NCBI GenBank assembly: GCA_964434955.1
Contig: CAYSXI010000007.1
Location: forward strand, 11,040-75,039
Direction of reading: 5' to 3'
Length of the DNA: 64,000 nucleotides
Source of the DNA: JANQLU01 sp964434955
Lineage (GTDB): Bacteria; Planctomycetota; Planctomycetia; Pirellulales; Pirellulaceae
The number at the start of each line of letters is the position of its first letter. Positions within the stretch are counted from its first letter, which is position 1. The notes under the pieces were generated by a model, which had not been told where the DNA came from, did not search any database, and saw nothing but the letters and a program-made list of their open reading frames with translations. Below, piece after piece: positions 55,773-64,000 of the stretch. Position numbers and translations under genes: made by a program.

Positions 55773-58700
55773 TCAGTCGCGTCGTTTTTCCAATTGCATG
55801 TTCAACGCCAGACCGCGAATTTCGTTGGTCAGAACGTCGAAACTGGCCGGCGTGCCAGCCTCCAAGGTGTTCTCGCCCTTGACCATCGACTCGTAGATCT
55901 TGGTTCGACCTTCGACGTCGTCGCTCTTGACCGTCAACAGTTCCTGAAGAATGTAAGCAGCACCGTAGGCTTCCAGCGCCCAAACTTCCATCTCTCCAAA
56001 TCGCTGACCGCCGAAACGGGCTTTTCCACCGAGAGGTTGCTGCGTGATCAACGAGTAAGGGCCCGTGCTTCGAGCGTGGACTTTGTCGTCAACCAAGTGA
56101 TGCAGTTTCAGCATGTAGATGTAACCGACCGTGGTTTCCTGCGACATCTTCTCGCCGGTGCGACCGTCGATCAAAGTCGCCTTCCCGTGTGCAGGCAGTC
56201 CCGCATCGGCCAGGCATTGGTTAATCGTTTCTTCGTCGGCTCCGTCAAATACTGGCGTTACCGAACGGAAGCCCAGAATCGATCCGGCCCAACCCAAGTG
56301 GGTTTCAAGAATTTGACCGACATTCATCCGGCTAGGTACACCAAGCGGATTCAACATGATCTGGATCGGCGTGCCGTCTTCCAGATAGGGCATGTCTTCA
56401 ACGGGCAGGATCTTGGCGATGACCCCTTTGTTTCCATGGCGACCGGCCATTTTGTCGCCGACCGAAATGGTTCGCTTCGTCGCGATGTAAACTTTGACCA
56501 TCTGCAAAACACCGCTTCGAAGTTCGTCGCCCGCCGTGATGCTGTTGACGATTCGATCCCGACCGTCGACCGCGTTCTCAACGGTTGGCCAATGCTCCTT
56601 GTAGATCGCTTGGATCTGGCCGATTTTGTCTTCGCTGCGCATGTTGCCGATGATCGACTCCAGGCGGAACGTTTCAACCTTTTCGGCGATAACGCCTTCT
56701 TCCTGGTCGCGAACCAGCGGCGTGCCATCTTCGTCGGTGACTGGCTTGCCCAGGACGCCTTCGATCTCTTCGATCATCTCGCCAAAGGTCTTGGCGATCC
56801 GCTCGTTTCCTTCGGCCTTGGCCGCCGCCAAGTCTTTCTCGAAGACCTTTCGCTCTTCCTCGCTCAAGCTCATGCGACGACGGAATCGCTGGGTATTGAT
56901 CACAATCCCCTCGATGCCCGATGGAACTTCCAACGAATCGTTCTTCACATCTTCACCGGCACGACCAAAGATCGCGTGAAGCAGTTTCTCTTCCGGTGTC
57001 AGTTCGGTTTTCGATTTCGGCGATACCTTACCAACCAGGATGTCACCCGGTCGTACGTAGGTACCAATCTGAACCACCCCATTCTCGTCGAGGTTTCGCA
57101 GTGCCTTTTCGGAAACGTTTGGAATATCCCGAGTGAATTCCTCGCGACCCAGTTTTGTCTCGCGAATCTCCACGTCGAATTCTTCGATATGAATCGAAGT
57201 ATAAACGTCGTTCTTGACGAGCTCCTCACTGATGATGATCGCGTCTTCAAAGTTGTATCCGTCGAAGGACATGAAGCCGACCAGCACGTTTCGGCCAAGC
57301 GACAAAATGCCCTTATGCGTCGCAGCACCATCGGCAATTACCTGGCCCCGTTCGACTTTGTCGCCCGGTCGGACCAGAGGTCGCTGGTTGTTGCACGTTC
57401 GCTCGTTGAGTCCAACGTATTTCTTCAAGTGATAAACGTCGCTGCCAACTTCGATTCGTGTCGAATCAACGAAGTTGACTTTGCCAGCCCGTCGAGCGCG
57501 AATGACCATGCTGGAGTTTTCGGCAACCGCGGTTTCCATTCCCGTACCAACAATCGGTGGTTCGGTCACCAATAACGGAACTGCTTGACGCTGCATGTTG
57601 GAACCCATCAACGCGCGGTTCGCATCGTCATGCTCAAGAAAAGGAATCAAACCCGCTGAAACACCCACCATCTGACATGGCGCGATGTCGATGTACTCGA
57701 CTTCTTCCGGTGCAACCAATTCAAAATCCGCACGGAATCGAGCAACGATGTTGCCCGCCAAGTCCTTGGAACCGACGATCTTGCCGTCCTCGACCGAAGT
57801 GTCGGCCGGAGCCACGTAGGATTCGGTTTCTTCATCCGCACGAAGCCAAACCACGTCTTCGGTGACTTTTCCTTTGTTGACTTCAAAATACGGAGTCACC
57901 AGGAAACCGTAGTCGTCGACGCTGGCGTAAATCGCCAAACTCGAAATCAAACCGATGTTCGTACCTTCCGGCGTCTCGATCGGACAGATTCGACCATAGT
58001 GGGAAATGTGAACGTCACGAACTTCAAAGCCCGCACGTTTTCGGTTCAAACCCCCAGGACCCAACGCCGACAAACGGCGTTCGTGTGTCAGCTGCGACAG
58101 CGGGTTCGTCTGGTCGACCACCTGGGACAATTCACCGCGACCAAAGAAATATTCAATGGCGGCCGAAATGCTTTTGGGATTGATCAGGCTTCGAGGCGTC
58201 ATGTCCTCCTGATCCTTGAGGCTCATTCGCTCCTGAACGGTCCGTCGAAGCTTCAAAAAGCCTTTTCGCATTTCGTCGCAGGCCAACTCGTCGATCGTTC
58301 GCAAGCGACGATTCCCCAAGTGGTCAATGTCATCGTAGAAAACATCATCCTGCTCGCGAGTGAACAGAGCCAACAAGTACTGCATGCTGGCGAGGATGTC
58401 ATCCGGACGCAGCGTCATTTCTTTTTCGCTGACCCCCAGGTCCAGTTTTCGATTGATTCGGAATCGCCCGACCTTGCCGAGACGATAACGATTGTCATCG
58501 AAGAATTTTTCGTGGAACAAGGTTCGAGCACGTTCCAGTTGCGGTGGGTTACCCGGTCGAAGTCGCTGGTAAATCCGCAGCAAGGCCTCTTCATGACTTG
58601 AAGTGTTGTCATCCGCCAGCGAATTGAAAATCAAATTCGTCTTGGGGGCGTTCATGACTTCACAAGCCTTGACGCCACAGGTGCAGATGATTTCCGCCTT

Positions 58701-59510
58701 ATCTTTGGAGATCTTGTGACCCGCTTCAACGATGATCTCGCCCGCCCGTTCGGCGCCGGTCGGATAAACAATGTCATCCACGGCGATCTTCTCGACCAGC
58801 TTGGTCGCGCTGCGTTTATCGACGACTTTCACTTTGACCGAATCGTAGAACGCACGAAGAATATCCGCGTTCTCGCTGAATCGCGGATCCATTGCACGCA
58901 GCAAGGTCATTGCGGAAAACTTACCGCTCTGGTCGATCCGGACCTGGAACAGATCCTTCTTGGTGATGTTGATCTCAATCCAACTACCACGCTCCGGAAT
59001 CACCCGGCAACTTGGAAGCTTGCGATCGGTCGTGCCGTCTGTTTCCTCAACAAAGTCGATACCTGGTGAGCGATGAAGCTGATTCACCACGACGCGCTCG
59101 GCACCGTTGATGATGAATTCACCACCGCCCAACATGATCGGAATGTCACCGAGGAACACTTCTTCCTCGATCGGCTCTTCCTTATTCAGTCGCAGCCAAA
59201 CACGGAAGGGTTGACCATAGGTCAAGCGCAGCTGACGACACTCTTCCGGCGTGTAGCGCGGTTTGCCCAATTCGTAGCGCACGTAATCAAGGCTGAGTTG
59301 CTTGTCGTAACTTTCGATTGGAAAGATTTCGCGCAGGACACTCTCGATACCCTGGTTCTTGCGCTTTTCATGAACCACGTCGGCTTGCAAAAAAGCCTCG
59401 TAACTCGTGGTTTGAATTTCCGTCAAATTCGGTGGAAGCTCATATTGCCGCCCACTGCCAAAATGACGAACTTCTTCGGGATCCAATCGGCGTTGTGTAC
59501 TTGTCGCCAT
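55773..59510 (-). CDS. rpoB: RNA polymerase beta subunit
   Basis: Beta forms one half of the RNA polymerase claw and contains the rifampicin pocket. The 1245-residue sequence has the standard order: N-terminal LPPNLTEIQTTSYEAFL, the rifampicin region around GELSQVVDQTNPLSQLTHER then RRLSALGPGGLNRKRAG, IETPEGTNIGLI, the C-terminal KLHHLVDDKVHARSTGPYSL and GGQRFGEMEVWALEAYGAA. In the rifampicin cluster the usual FMDQ is VVDQ, still with Asp-Gln. Slightly shorter than E. coli beta (1342) because of missing insertions. The start ATG 59510 has GGAGA 11 bases upstream. A 493-base spacer separates it from rplL. Confidence 0.98.
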   Translation of the reverse strand: MATSTQRRLDPEEVRHFGSGRQYELPPNLTEIQTTSYEAFLQADVVHEKRKNQGIESVLREIFPIESYDKQLSLDYVRYELGKPRYTPEECRQLRLTYGQPFRVWLRLNKEEPIEEEVFLGDIPIMLGGGEFIINGAERVVVNQLHRSPGIDFVEETDGTTDRKLPSCRVIPERGSWIEINITKKDLFQVRIDQSGKFSAMTLLRAMDPRFSENADILRAFYDSVKVKVVDKRSATKLVEKIAVDDIVYPTGAERAGEIIVEAGHKISKDKAEIICTCGVKACEVMNAPKTNLIFNSLADDNTSSHEEALLRIYQRLRPGNPPQLERARTLFHEKFFDDNRYRLGKVGRFRINRKLDLGVSEKEMTLRPDDILASMQYLLALFTREQDDVFYDDIDHLGNRRLRTIDELACDEMRKGFLKLRRTVQERMSLKDQEDMTPRSLINPKSISAAIEYFFGRGELSQVVDQTNPLSQLTHERRLSALGPGGLNRKRAGFEVRDVHISHYGRICPIETPEGTNIGLISSLAIYASVDDYGFLVTPYFEVNKGKVTEDVVWLRADEETESYVAPADTSVEDGKIVGSKDLAGNIVARFRADFELVAPEEVEYIDIAPCQMVGVSAGLIPFLEHDDANRALMGSNMQRQAVPLLVTEPPIVGTGMETAVAENSSMVIRARRAGKVNFVDSTRIEVGSDVYHLKKYVGLNERTCNNQRPLVRPGDKVERGQVIADGAATHKGILSLGRNVLVGFMSFDGYNFEDAIIISEELVKNDVYTSIHIEEFDVEIRETKLGREEFTRDIPNVSEKALRNLDENGVVQIGTYVRPGDILVGKVSPKSKTELTPEEKLLHAIFGRAGEDVKNDSLEVPSGIEGIVINTQRFRRRMSLSEEERKVFEKDLAAAKAEGNERIAKTFGEMIEEIEGVLGKPVTDEDGTPLVRDQEEGVIAEKVETFRLESIIGNMRSEDKIGQIQAIYKEHWPTVENAVDGRDRIVNSITAGDELRSGVLQMVKVYIATKRTISVGDKMAGRHGNKGVIAKILPVEDMPYLEDGTPIQIMLNPLGVPSRMNVGQILETHLGWAGSILGFRSVTPVFDGADEETINQCLADAGLPAHGKATLIDGRTGEKMSQETTVGYIYMLKLHHLVDDKVHARSTGPYSLITQQPLGGKARFGGQRFGEMEVWALEAYGAAYILQELLTVKSDDVEGRTKIYESMVKGENTLEAGTPASFDVLTNEIRGLALNMQLEKRRD

Positions 59511-60003
59511 AAGTGCGAAGTCTCCGACGTAGAATTAATACGCAGTTGTTATTCGGAAAGAGGCTGAATCAACCGACACGTTCGACGAAACCGGATTCGT
59601 GGAACGAGAAATAAAAACACAGCAACACGCTTCTTGGGAATTGCTGTTCAAGAACCAGGTAAGCTCACGAAAAGAAAATCGTTTCCAGAGAATCGCTTGA
59701 GACGCCCTAAGCTTCGACATCTCTTGGTCGCTTCCCCTTCGCCACATCCCCCGACATGAACGAATCCATTGGCTTACAACTTGGCACACAACTTGCAACG
59801 AAAATCGTGCCCCACGCGCGCAGGTTTCCCGCAAAGCGTTAAAGCAGCGAAATTGCAAAAGTTGGTTGTTTGCCACGCGGCTCAATCGGTTTACTACAGG
59901 CCTGTTTATCAACACGCTTGCCCGACAACCTGGCAGCACCCGGGGCCAATCGCCCCAGGGCATGCAAGATGGCCGGACCGCCCAAAGCTTTTCAAAGGAC
60001 CGA
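59511..60003. other. 493-base spacer between rplL and rpoB with a hairpin
   Basis: No gene is supported in this spacer. On the mRNA strand bases 59959-59939 form a stem (CCTGGGGC with GCCCCGGG, one G-U pair) without a T-run, 45 bases after the rplL stop. The position corresponds to the attenuator or RNase III site found between rplL and rpoB in other bacteria. An extra promoter for rpoB may lie in the remaining bases. Confidence 0.45.
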
Positions 60004-60417
60004 CTACTTCAGCTCGACCGAGCCACCAGCGGCTTCGACGTCTGCTTTGATTTTGTCGGCATCTTCTTTGGGAGCCCCTTCCTTCAAAGTGGCAGGGCAT
60101 CCTTCGACCATTTTCTTGGCTTCCATCAAGGAGGCGCCAGTGATCGCTTTTACGACTTTCACAACGTCCAATTTCTTGTCGCCGAAACCCGTAAGAACAA
60201 CATCAAATTCCGTCTTGGCTTCTTCAGCTCCGCCGCCATCACCAGCAGCTCCAGGAGCAACCATGACAGCGCCGCCACCAGCGGCTGGCTCGATGTTGTA
60301 CTCTTCCTTGAGGTAATCGCTAAGCTCTTTTGCTTCTTTGAGTGTCAAGCCGGCAATTTTGTCCCCCAGCTCTTTTGCTTGAGCGGAGAATTCCATAACA
60401 GCAGCTTCTTCAGACAT
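60004..60417 (-). CDS. rplL: 50S ribosomal protein L7/L12
   Basis: L7/L12 forms the flexible stalk that recruits translation factors. The 137-residue sequence has the N-terminal dimerisation helix (KELGDKIAGLTLKEAKELSD), an Ala/Gly hinge (about 46-66, AAGGGAVMVAPGAAG) and the C-terminal domain with EFDVVLTGFGDKKLDVVKVV, ITGASLMEAKKMVEG and KEDADKIKADVEAAGGSV, the factor-binding helix. Slightly longer than the usual 120-130. AAAGG stands about 11 bases before the ATG. Follows rplJ after 143 bases. Confidence 0.97.
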   Translation of the reverse strand: MSEEAAVMEFSAQAKELGDKIAGLTLKEAKELSDYLKEEYNIEPAAGGGAVMVAPGAAGDGGGAEEAKTEFDVVLTGFGDKKLDVVKVVKAITGASLMEAKKMVEGCPATLKEGAPKEDADKIKADVEAAGGSVELK

Positions 60418-60560
60418 AACGACACGACCTTTCTAAAATCTGAACCTTGATTGTACGCGGGTCGACAAATCAAGGAAACGGTTAAATTGACTCTAAGATG
60501 ATTTCGCGAACTACGCTGGCAGCCTCCCCGCAAACGGCCGACAACGGAGCATTATTTGAC

Positions 60561-61082
60561 TTATGATTCCTCTGACTTCTGCTCGATCTGGCTGGCCAGC
60601 TGACCACCAGGACCGTTAAGCTGCGAAGACAGGGTTTGCCAAGGAGCAGTCAGCTGACCGGAAAGGATGCTCAATTGCTCCAATCGGTTCGGCCATTTGC
60701 TGATTTCTTTGACTTTTTCCGGGCTGAGCGCTTCGCCGTCCATCACGCCGCCACGGGCCTTGAAGATTTCGTACTCCTCTTCATTCTTGTCGAGTTGAAC
60801 GATTTCCTTGGCCAGAGAGATGAAGTCTTCCGAGCCCCATACGACGCATGCGGTTCCTTCAAGATCTTCGAAGGCGGGAGCCAGCGAAGTTCCTTCAGTC
60901 GCACGTCGGGCGAGACTGTTTTTTACCACCATCAAGTTAATATTCTTAGCGCGAAGTTCCTTTCGCAACTTCACCGCGGAATTGGCATCCAGACCAATCA
61001 CATCCGCAACCAGGCAGTCCTCGACGCCATCCAAGCGGGACTGAAACGTTTGCGTTACCAGGTCTTTTACTCGTTTACTCAT
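60561..61082 (-). CDS. rplJ: 50S ribosomal protein L10
   Basis: L10 anchors the L7/L12 dimers to the ribosomal stalk base. The 173-residue sequence shows the family start (VKDLVTQTFQSRLDGVEDCLVADVIGL), NINLMVVKNSLARRA and the region around ACVVWGSEDFISLAKEI. The C-terminal helix that binds L7/L12 is replaced here by a Gln/Gly/Ser-rich end (LSSQLNGPGGQLASQIEQ) but remains amphipathic. In many bacteria L10 represses its own operon through a leader; here only 91 bases separate it from rplA. Confidence 0.95.
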   Translation of the reverse strand: MSKRVKDLVTQTFQSRLDGVEDCLVADVIGLDANSAVKLRKELRAKNINLMVVKNSLARRATEGTSLAPAFEDLEGTACVVWGSEDFISLAKEIVQLDKNEEEYEIFKARGGVMDGEALSPEKVKEISKWPNRLEQLSILSGQLTAPWQTLSSQLNGPGGQLASQIEQKSEES

Positions 61083-61173
61083 GACTCAACTACTTTGGTT
61101 CGTTACCAATGAATTGTCTTGGGTCGTAGAAGTCACCTCGGGCCGCGAGTGACTTCAGAAAGCTTTTTGATTC

Positions 61174-61851
61174 TTAAGCAGCGATTCGAATCCCGGGACT
61201 CATCGTGGCTGCGATCGCAATCCCACGAACGTAAGTTCCTTTGATGGCAGCTGGCTTCAGCGATTCAATGTATTCAATGAACGCTGCAATGTTTTCTTTC
61301 AGCTTGCCGGCGTCGAAACTCAGCTTGCCAACGATCGCATGAACGTTGCCACCCTTGTCGTTTCGGAACTCAACTTTACCCGCCTTGTATTCCTGAACCG
61401 TCTTGGCGACTTCGGGAGTCACGGTTCCAGCACGAGGAGAAGGCATCAGTCCTCGAGGACCGAGCAACTTACCCAGCGGACCGACCAAGCCCATCATGTC
61501 GGGCGTGGCGATACAGACATCAAAGTCCAGCCAGCCGTCCTTGATTTTCTTGGCAAGTTCTTCCTGACCAACTTCGTCGGCACCCGCTTCCTTGGCAGCA
61601 TCTGCCAAGTCGCCTTTGGCAAAGACGACGACACGCTGGGACTTTCCAATCCCGTTGGGCAGTACGAGACTACCGCGAACGACCTGATCGGCCTGCTTAT
61701 CGTCGACGCCTAGACGCATGTGGATTTCGACCGACTGATCGAATTTGGTATCGTTGAAACCCTTGAGGATCTCGACGGCTTTGCCTAGATCCACTGGCTC
61801 CGCTGGCACTTTTTCAATCTGTGCACGATATCGTTTTGAATGTTTCGGCAT
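61174..61851 (-). CDS. rplA: 50S ribosomal protein L1
   Basis: L1 binds 23S rRNA at the mobile stalk that guides tRNA leaving the E site; in many bacteria it also represses the rplK-rplA mRNA. The 225-residue sequence has the conserved MPKHSKRYRAQIEKV start, VDDKQADQVVRGSLVLPNGIGK, the RNA-binding segment KLLGPRGLMPSPRAGTVT and EFRNDKGGNVHAIVGKLSF. Length matches the family (225-235). It follows rplK after about 67 bases. Confidence 0.97.
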   Translation of the reverse strand: MPKHSKRYRAQIEKVPAEPVDLGKAVEILKGFNDTKFDQSVEIHMRLGVDDKQADQVVRGSLVLPNGIGKSQRVVVFAKGDLADAAKEAGADEVGQEELAKKIKDGWLDFDVCIATPDMMGLVGPLGKLLGPRGLMPSPRAGTVTPEVAKTVQEYKAGKVEFRNDKGGNVHAIVGKLSFDAGKLKENIAAFIEYIESLKPAAIKGTYVRGIAIAATMSPGIRIAA

Positions 61852-61918
61852 TTGACTCTCACCTAAGACCGAAGGCGGTCTTGCTTTGATGATCTAAAAA
61901 CTGATTTGGAATTGTTGG

Positions 61919-62344
61919 TCAGTCCGTAACCTCGATGCCCATACTGCGGGCAGTCCCTTCGATCATGCGGCAAGCATTATCCATGTCACTCGCATTGAGG
62001 TCCGCCATCTTCTTGTTGACGATGTCCTCAATTTGTGCGCGAGACACTTTCGCGACCTTGTCGCGGTTGGGAACTCCCGAACCTTTGGCGATCCCAGCTG
62101 CCTGCTTCAACAAAGAAGCCGCAGGCGGGCTCTTGGTCACAAAGTCAAACGAACGATCGTTGTAAACCGTTACGATGACCGGAATCGGTGTCCCGTTGTA
62201 CTCTTTGGTTCGGTCATTGAACTGCTGAACAAATTGACCGAGGTTGATTCCAAACTTACCGAGCGATGTACCGACCGGTGGTGCTGGGGTCGCCTGACCG
62301 CCAGGCACCTGGAATCTCGCTTCACCTGTTACTTGTTTTGCCAT
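61919..62344 (-). CDS. rplK: 50S ribosomal protein L11
   Basis: L11 forms the GTPase-associated centre with 23S rRNA and is the site of thiostrepton action. The 141-residue sequence includes GGQATPAPPVGTSLGKFGIN at about 15-34 with the proline pair near residue 22 and the C-terminal RNA-binding domain with GSGVPNRDKVAKVSRAQIED and ARSMGIEVTD. Length equals the norm. It follows nusG after about 65 bases. Confidence 0.98.
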   Translation of the reverse strand: MAKQVTGEARFQVPGGQATPAPPVGTSLGKFGINLGQFVQQFNDRTKEYNGTPIPVIVTVYNDRSFDFVTKSPPAASLLKQAAGIAKGSGVPNRDKVAKVSRAQIEDIVNKKMADLNASDMDNACRMIEGTARSMGIEVTD

Positions 62345-62409
62345 GATCTTATTTCAACTAACTTCGATGTACGGGTTGGTTCGGGCCGCTTGCGACAACG
62401 GGCCTGGGC

Positions 62410-63354
62410 CTAAATGTCTTCCACCTGCCAGTGATCAAGTTCCACCGGATTGGGGCGGCCGAAAATATTAATCATCACGGTGACGCGACCATTTCGTTCG
62501 TCCACCGTTGACACTTCGCCTTCGTGATTCTGGAAGTAGCCTTCCTTGACACGAACTCGGTCTCCAACCTTGAACCGAATCGACGTCTTGAGCGTCTCGC
62601 CCTCGTCTTCCGGATCTTCCGGCGGACGTGCGGCAGCAATGATTCGATCGATTTCTTCCTTGTTGAGTGGTGCGGGCTTGCCTGCGGCACCCGTAAAGTC
62701 CCCGATTCCAGGAGTGTCTCGAACCAGGAACCAGGTATCGTCGTTGATGGCCATTCGGACCACGACGTAACCCGGATAGAGCTTTCGCTTGATGATTCGC
62801 TGCTTACCAGACTTGGTGAATTCCCGGACGTCCTCGGTTGGAACCAGAATGTCGCCAAAGAATTTTTCCTTGCCTTCCACTTTGACTCGACGGGTCAGTG
62901 CATCGCAGATGGAGTTTTCACGGTTGACCTGAACCTTGAGGATGTACCAATTCATCTCAAGTTCATCACCGCTATCCGGCGTTTCCACCTCGCCTTCATC
63001 TTCAAGCATCTCTTCGATCGGCGAAGCATCTTCATCTTCGTCCTCATCGAAAAAATCCTCGTCACTGGCGAGATCTTCATCGCGGATCTCAGCATCGCCT
63101 TCCAACTCGTCTGACGAGCCTTCGGCGACCACTTCATCAGCCACTGCCGTATCCGACGAAGCCTCAACGACCGCTTCCGGGCTGGCATCCGCCTCAGGCG
63201 AAGCATCCGAGGAAGCAACCGCAGCAGATTCAACCGACGCAGAATCCCCATCGGCCGCTGTTCCTTCCGAAGATGGAGCGGTCGATGATTCCGGGTTCGA
63301 TCCCTGCTCGGCCGATTCGACCGCCGGGTTGTTCAATTCGTTTTCGCTAGCCAA
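62410..63354 (-). CDS. nusG: transcription factor NusG with 133-residue acidic N-terminal extension
   Basis: NusG binds RNA polymerase and links it to Rho or to the ribosome. The canonical protein starts only at residue 134 (MNWYILKVQVNRENSICDAL), followed by KQRIIKRKLYPGYVVVRM and DTPGIGDFTG, and ends with the KOW domain (FKVGDRVRVKEGYFQNHEGE, then FGRPNPVELD). Before it stand 133 residues made nearly only of Ser, Ala, Glu and Asp, with DEDEDEDAS at 103-111, probably disordered. The start is supported by the 8-base overlap with secE. An internal start at the Met of MNWYIL would give a normal NusG, but no ribosome binding site is seen there. Confidence 0.93.
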   Translation of the reverse strand: MASENELNNPAVESAEQGSNPESSTAPSSEGTAADGDSASVESAAVASSDASPEADASPEAVVEASSDTAVADEVVAEGSSDELEGDAEIRDEDLASDEDFFDEDEDEDASPIEEMLEDEGEVETPDSGDELEMNWYILKVQVNRENSICDALTRRVKVEGKEKFFGDILVPTEDVREFTKSGKQRIIKRKLYPGYVVVRMAINDDTWFLVRDTPGIGDFTGAAGKPAPLNKEEIDRIIAAARPPEDPEDEGETLKTSIRFKVGDRVRVKEGYFQNHEGEVSTVDERNGRVTVMINIFGRPNPVELDHWQVEDI

Positions 63355-63811
63355 TTCGGATACCTATCATCGTAAAGAACCAGGTCCAAATAAAATCGAA
63401 CAAGAATAGCAGTGCCGCCATCGCAAAAATCACAAAGATCACGACGAACGATGCTCGCCACAACTCCTTGCGAGTTGGCCACGAAACCTTCTTCATTTCG
63501 GCTTCGACGGCAATCATGAAGTCCGCATACCTGGGAACATTCACGACGCGATAAGCAATCCAGAGCCCCGCCAGACTGAGAACGAAAAAGATGGTATAGG
63601 AAAGCCCTTCAAACGAAATGTTGCGAGACAAACTGGTCACCCAGCCGGCCCATCCCAATTCGTAAGCACCCAACAAAACCACCACGCCGATCGCAACAGC
63701 AGTCACCTGCCGAACCACCTTGCCCTGATTGGGCTTGTACAAACCAGCCTGACTTAGACTAGCCAACAAACCGGGCTGCGCGCCTGTTTTCTCTTTTGCT
63801 ACAGAACTCAT
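63347..63811 (-). CDS. secE: preprotein translocase subunit SecE
   Basis: SecE clamps SecY in the Sec translocon in the inner membrane. The 154-residue protein has three hydrophobic helices (about 36-54, 69-90 and 120-148); the amphipathic conserved part is AVEAEMKKVSWPTRKELWRAS at about 100-120, the SecE signature (KVxWPxRxE), followed by the essential last helix. Three helices as in gammaproteobacteria, not the single one of most bacteria. AGGTGG stands five bases before the ATG. First visible gene of the unit; the 3' end overlaps nusG. Confidence 0.94.
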   Translation of the reverse strand: MSSVAKEKTGAQPGLLASLSQAGLYKPNQGKVVRQVTAVAIGVVVLLGAYELGWAGWVTSLSRNISFEGLSYTIFFVLSLAGLWIAYRVVNVPRYADFMIAVEAEMKKVSWPTRKELWRASFVVIFVIFAMAALLFLFDFIWTWFFTMIGIRIG

Positions 63812-63860
63812 AACACCACCTATTTCAGCATCCCTAGCTGGAAGAAACTTTGGACTCCGC

Positions 63861-64000
63861 CAAACGTCAATTTATTTTGATCTCACTCAATCTGTTTTGA
63901 ACTTGCTCAATCTGTTTTGAACTTGCTCAATCTGTTTTGAACTTGCTCAATCTGTTTTGAACTTGCTCAATCTGTTTTGAACTTGCTCAATCTGTTTTGA
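63861..64000. repeat. 20-bp tandem repeats upstream of secE, running off the window
   Basis: Unit ACTTGCTCAATCTGTTTTGA is present in five perfect copies (63901-64000), preceded by one copy with three changes (63881-63900) and a more diverged one (63861-63880). The array continues beyond the window edge or ends there because of assembly. It lies in the leader or promoter region of secE. No spacers, so not a CRISPR. Confidence 0.9.

Noticed and set aside
55794..57575. 593-codon plus-strand open frame
   Set aside because: Antisense to rpoB; shadow frame due to codon bias.
63881..64000. 20-bp repeats as a CRISPR array
   Set aside because: Units follow each other without spacers.

Overview
The window looks like chromosomal DNA of a planctomycete, most likely of the Pirellulales. 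The basis is the mix of genes: an ECF-type sigma factor beside a giant Ser/Thr kinase carrying a sulfatase-modifying-factor domain, VPS10/BNR beta-propeller exoproteins, a DUF1080 protein, a NusG with a long acidic N-terminal extension, a divergent EF-G, and many secreted proteins without close functional assignment. This is an inference from gene families and not a phylogeny. No transposase, integrase or CRISPR array was found.

Left part (1-15 kb): a 5' fragment of mnmA, an FMN reductase-like protein, a PolB-type exonuclease, pepT, a 1206-residue AsmA-like envelope protein, an MBL-fold hydrolase, a secreted glutathione peroxidase, a DHDPS-family enzyme that fits 1-pyrroline-4-hydroxy-2-carboxylate deaminase, a three-gene minus-strand operon (DUF1080 protein, thioesterase, membrane-anchored hypothetical), and a 737-base interval without a credible gene that holds a sigma-54-like promoter and an intrinsic terminator.

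Middle part (15-42 kb): a membrane protein interrupted by an in-frame TAG; a tight three-gene operon (coiled-coil/Gly-rich repeat protein, small helix-hairpin-helix-like protein, LCMT-type methyltransferase) with no function known to me; tRNA-Ser(CGA) next to a degenerate piece that resembles a tmRNA 3' end; two large beta-propeller exoproteins, a cytochrome c-like protein, an esterase and a hydrolase/BNR fusion; two secreted proteins each followed by a strong terminator; the sigma factor/kinase pair; a PA0069-type radical SAM protein; a secreted HEXXH peptidase and a membrane-anchored SGNH hydrolase.

Right part (42.9-64 kb): a hydroxyproline degradation locus (epimerase and D-hydroxyproline dehydrogenase facing a 2-oxoglutarate semialdehyde dehydrogenase across a region with a 12-bp inverted repeat), a GPP34-domain protein, and then the ribosomal/RNA polymerase block, all on the minus strand: secE-nusG-rplK-rplA-rplJ-rplL-rpoB-rpoC, a terminator, rpsL-rpsG, a hairpin, fusA. 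The missing deaminase of the hydroxyproline route is probably the DHDPS-family gene 33 kb away. rpoC contains a run of ten Ns that is an assembly gap. The window ends in 20-bp tandem repeats upstream of secE.
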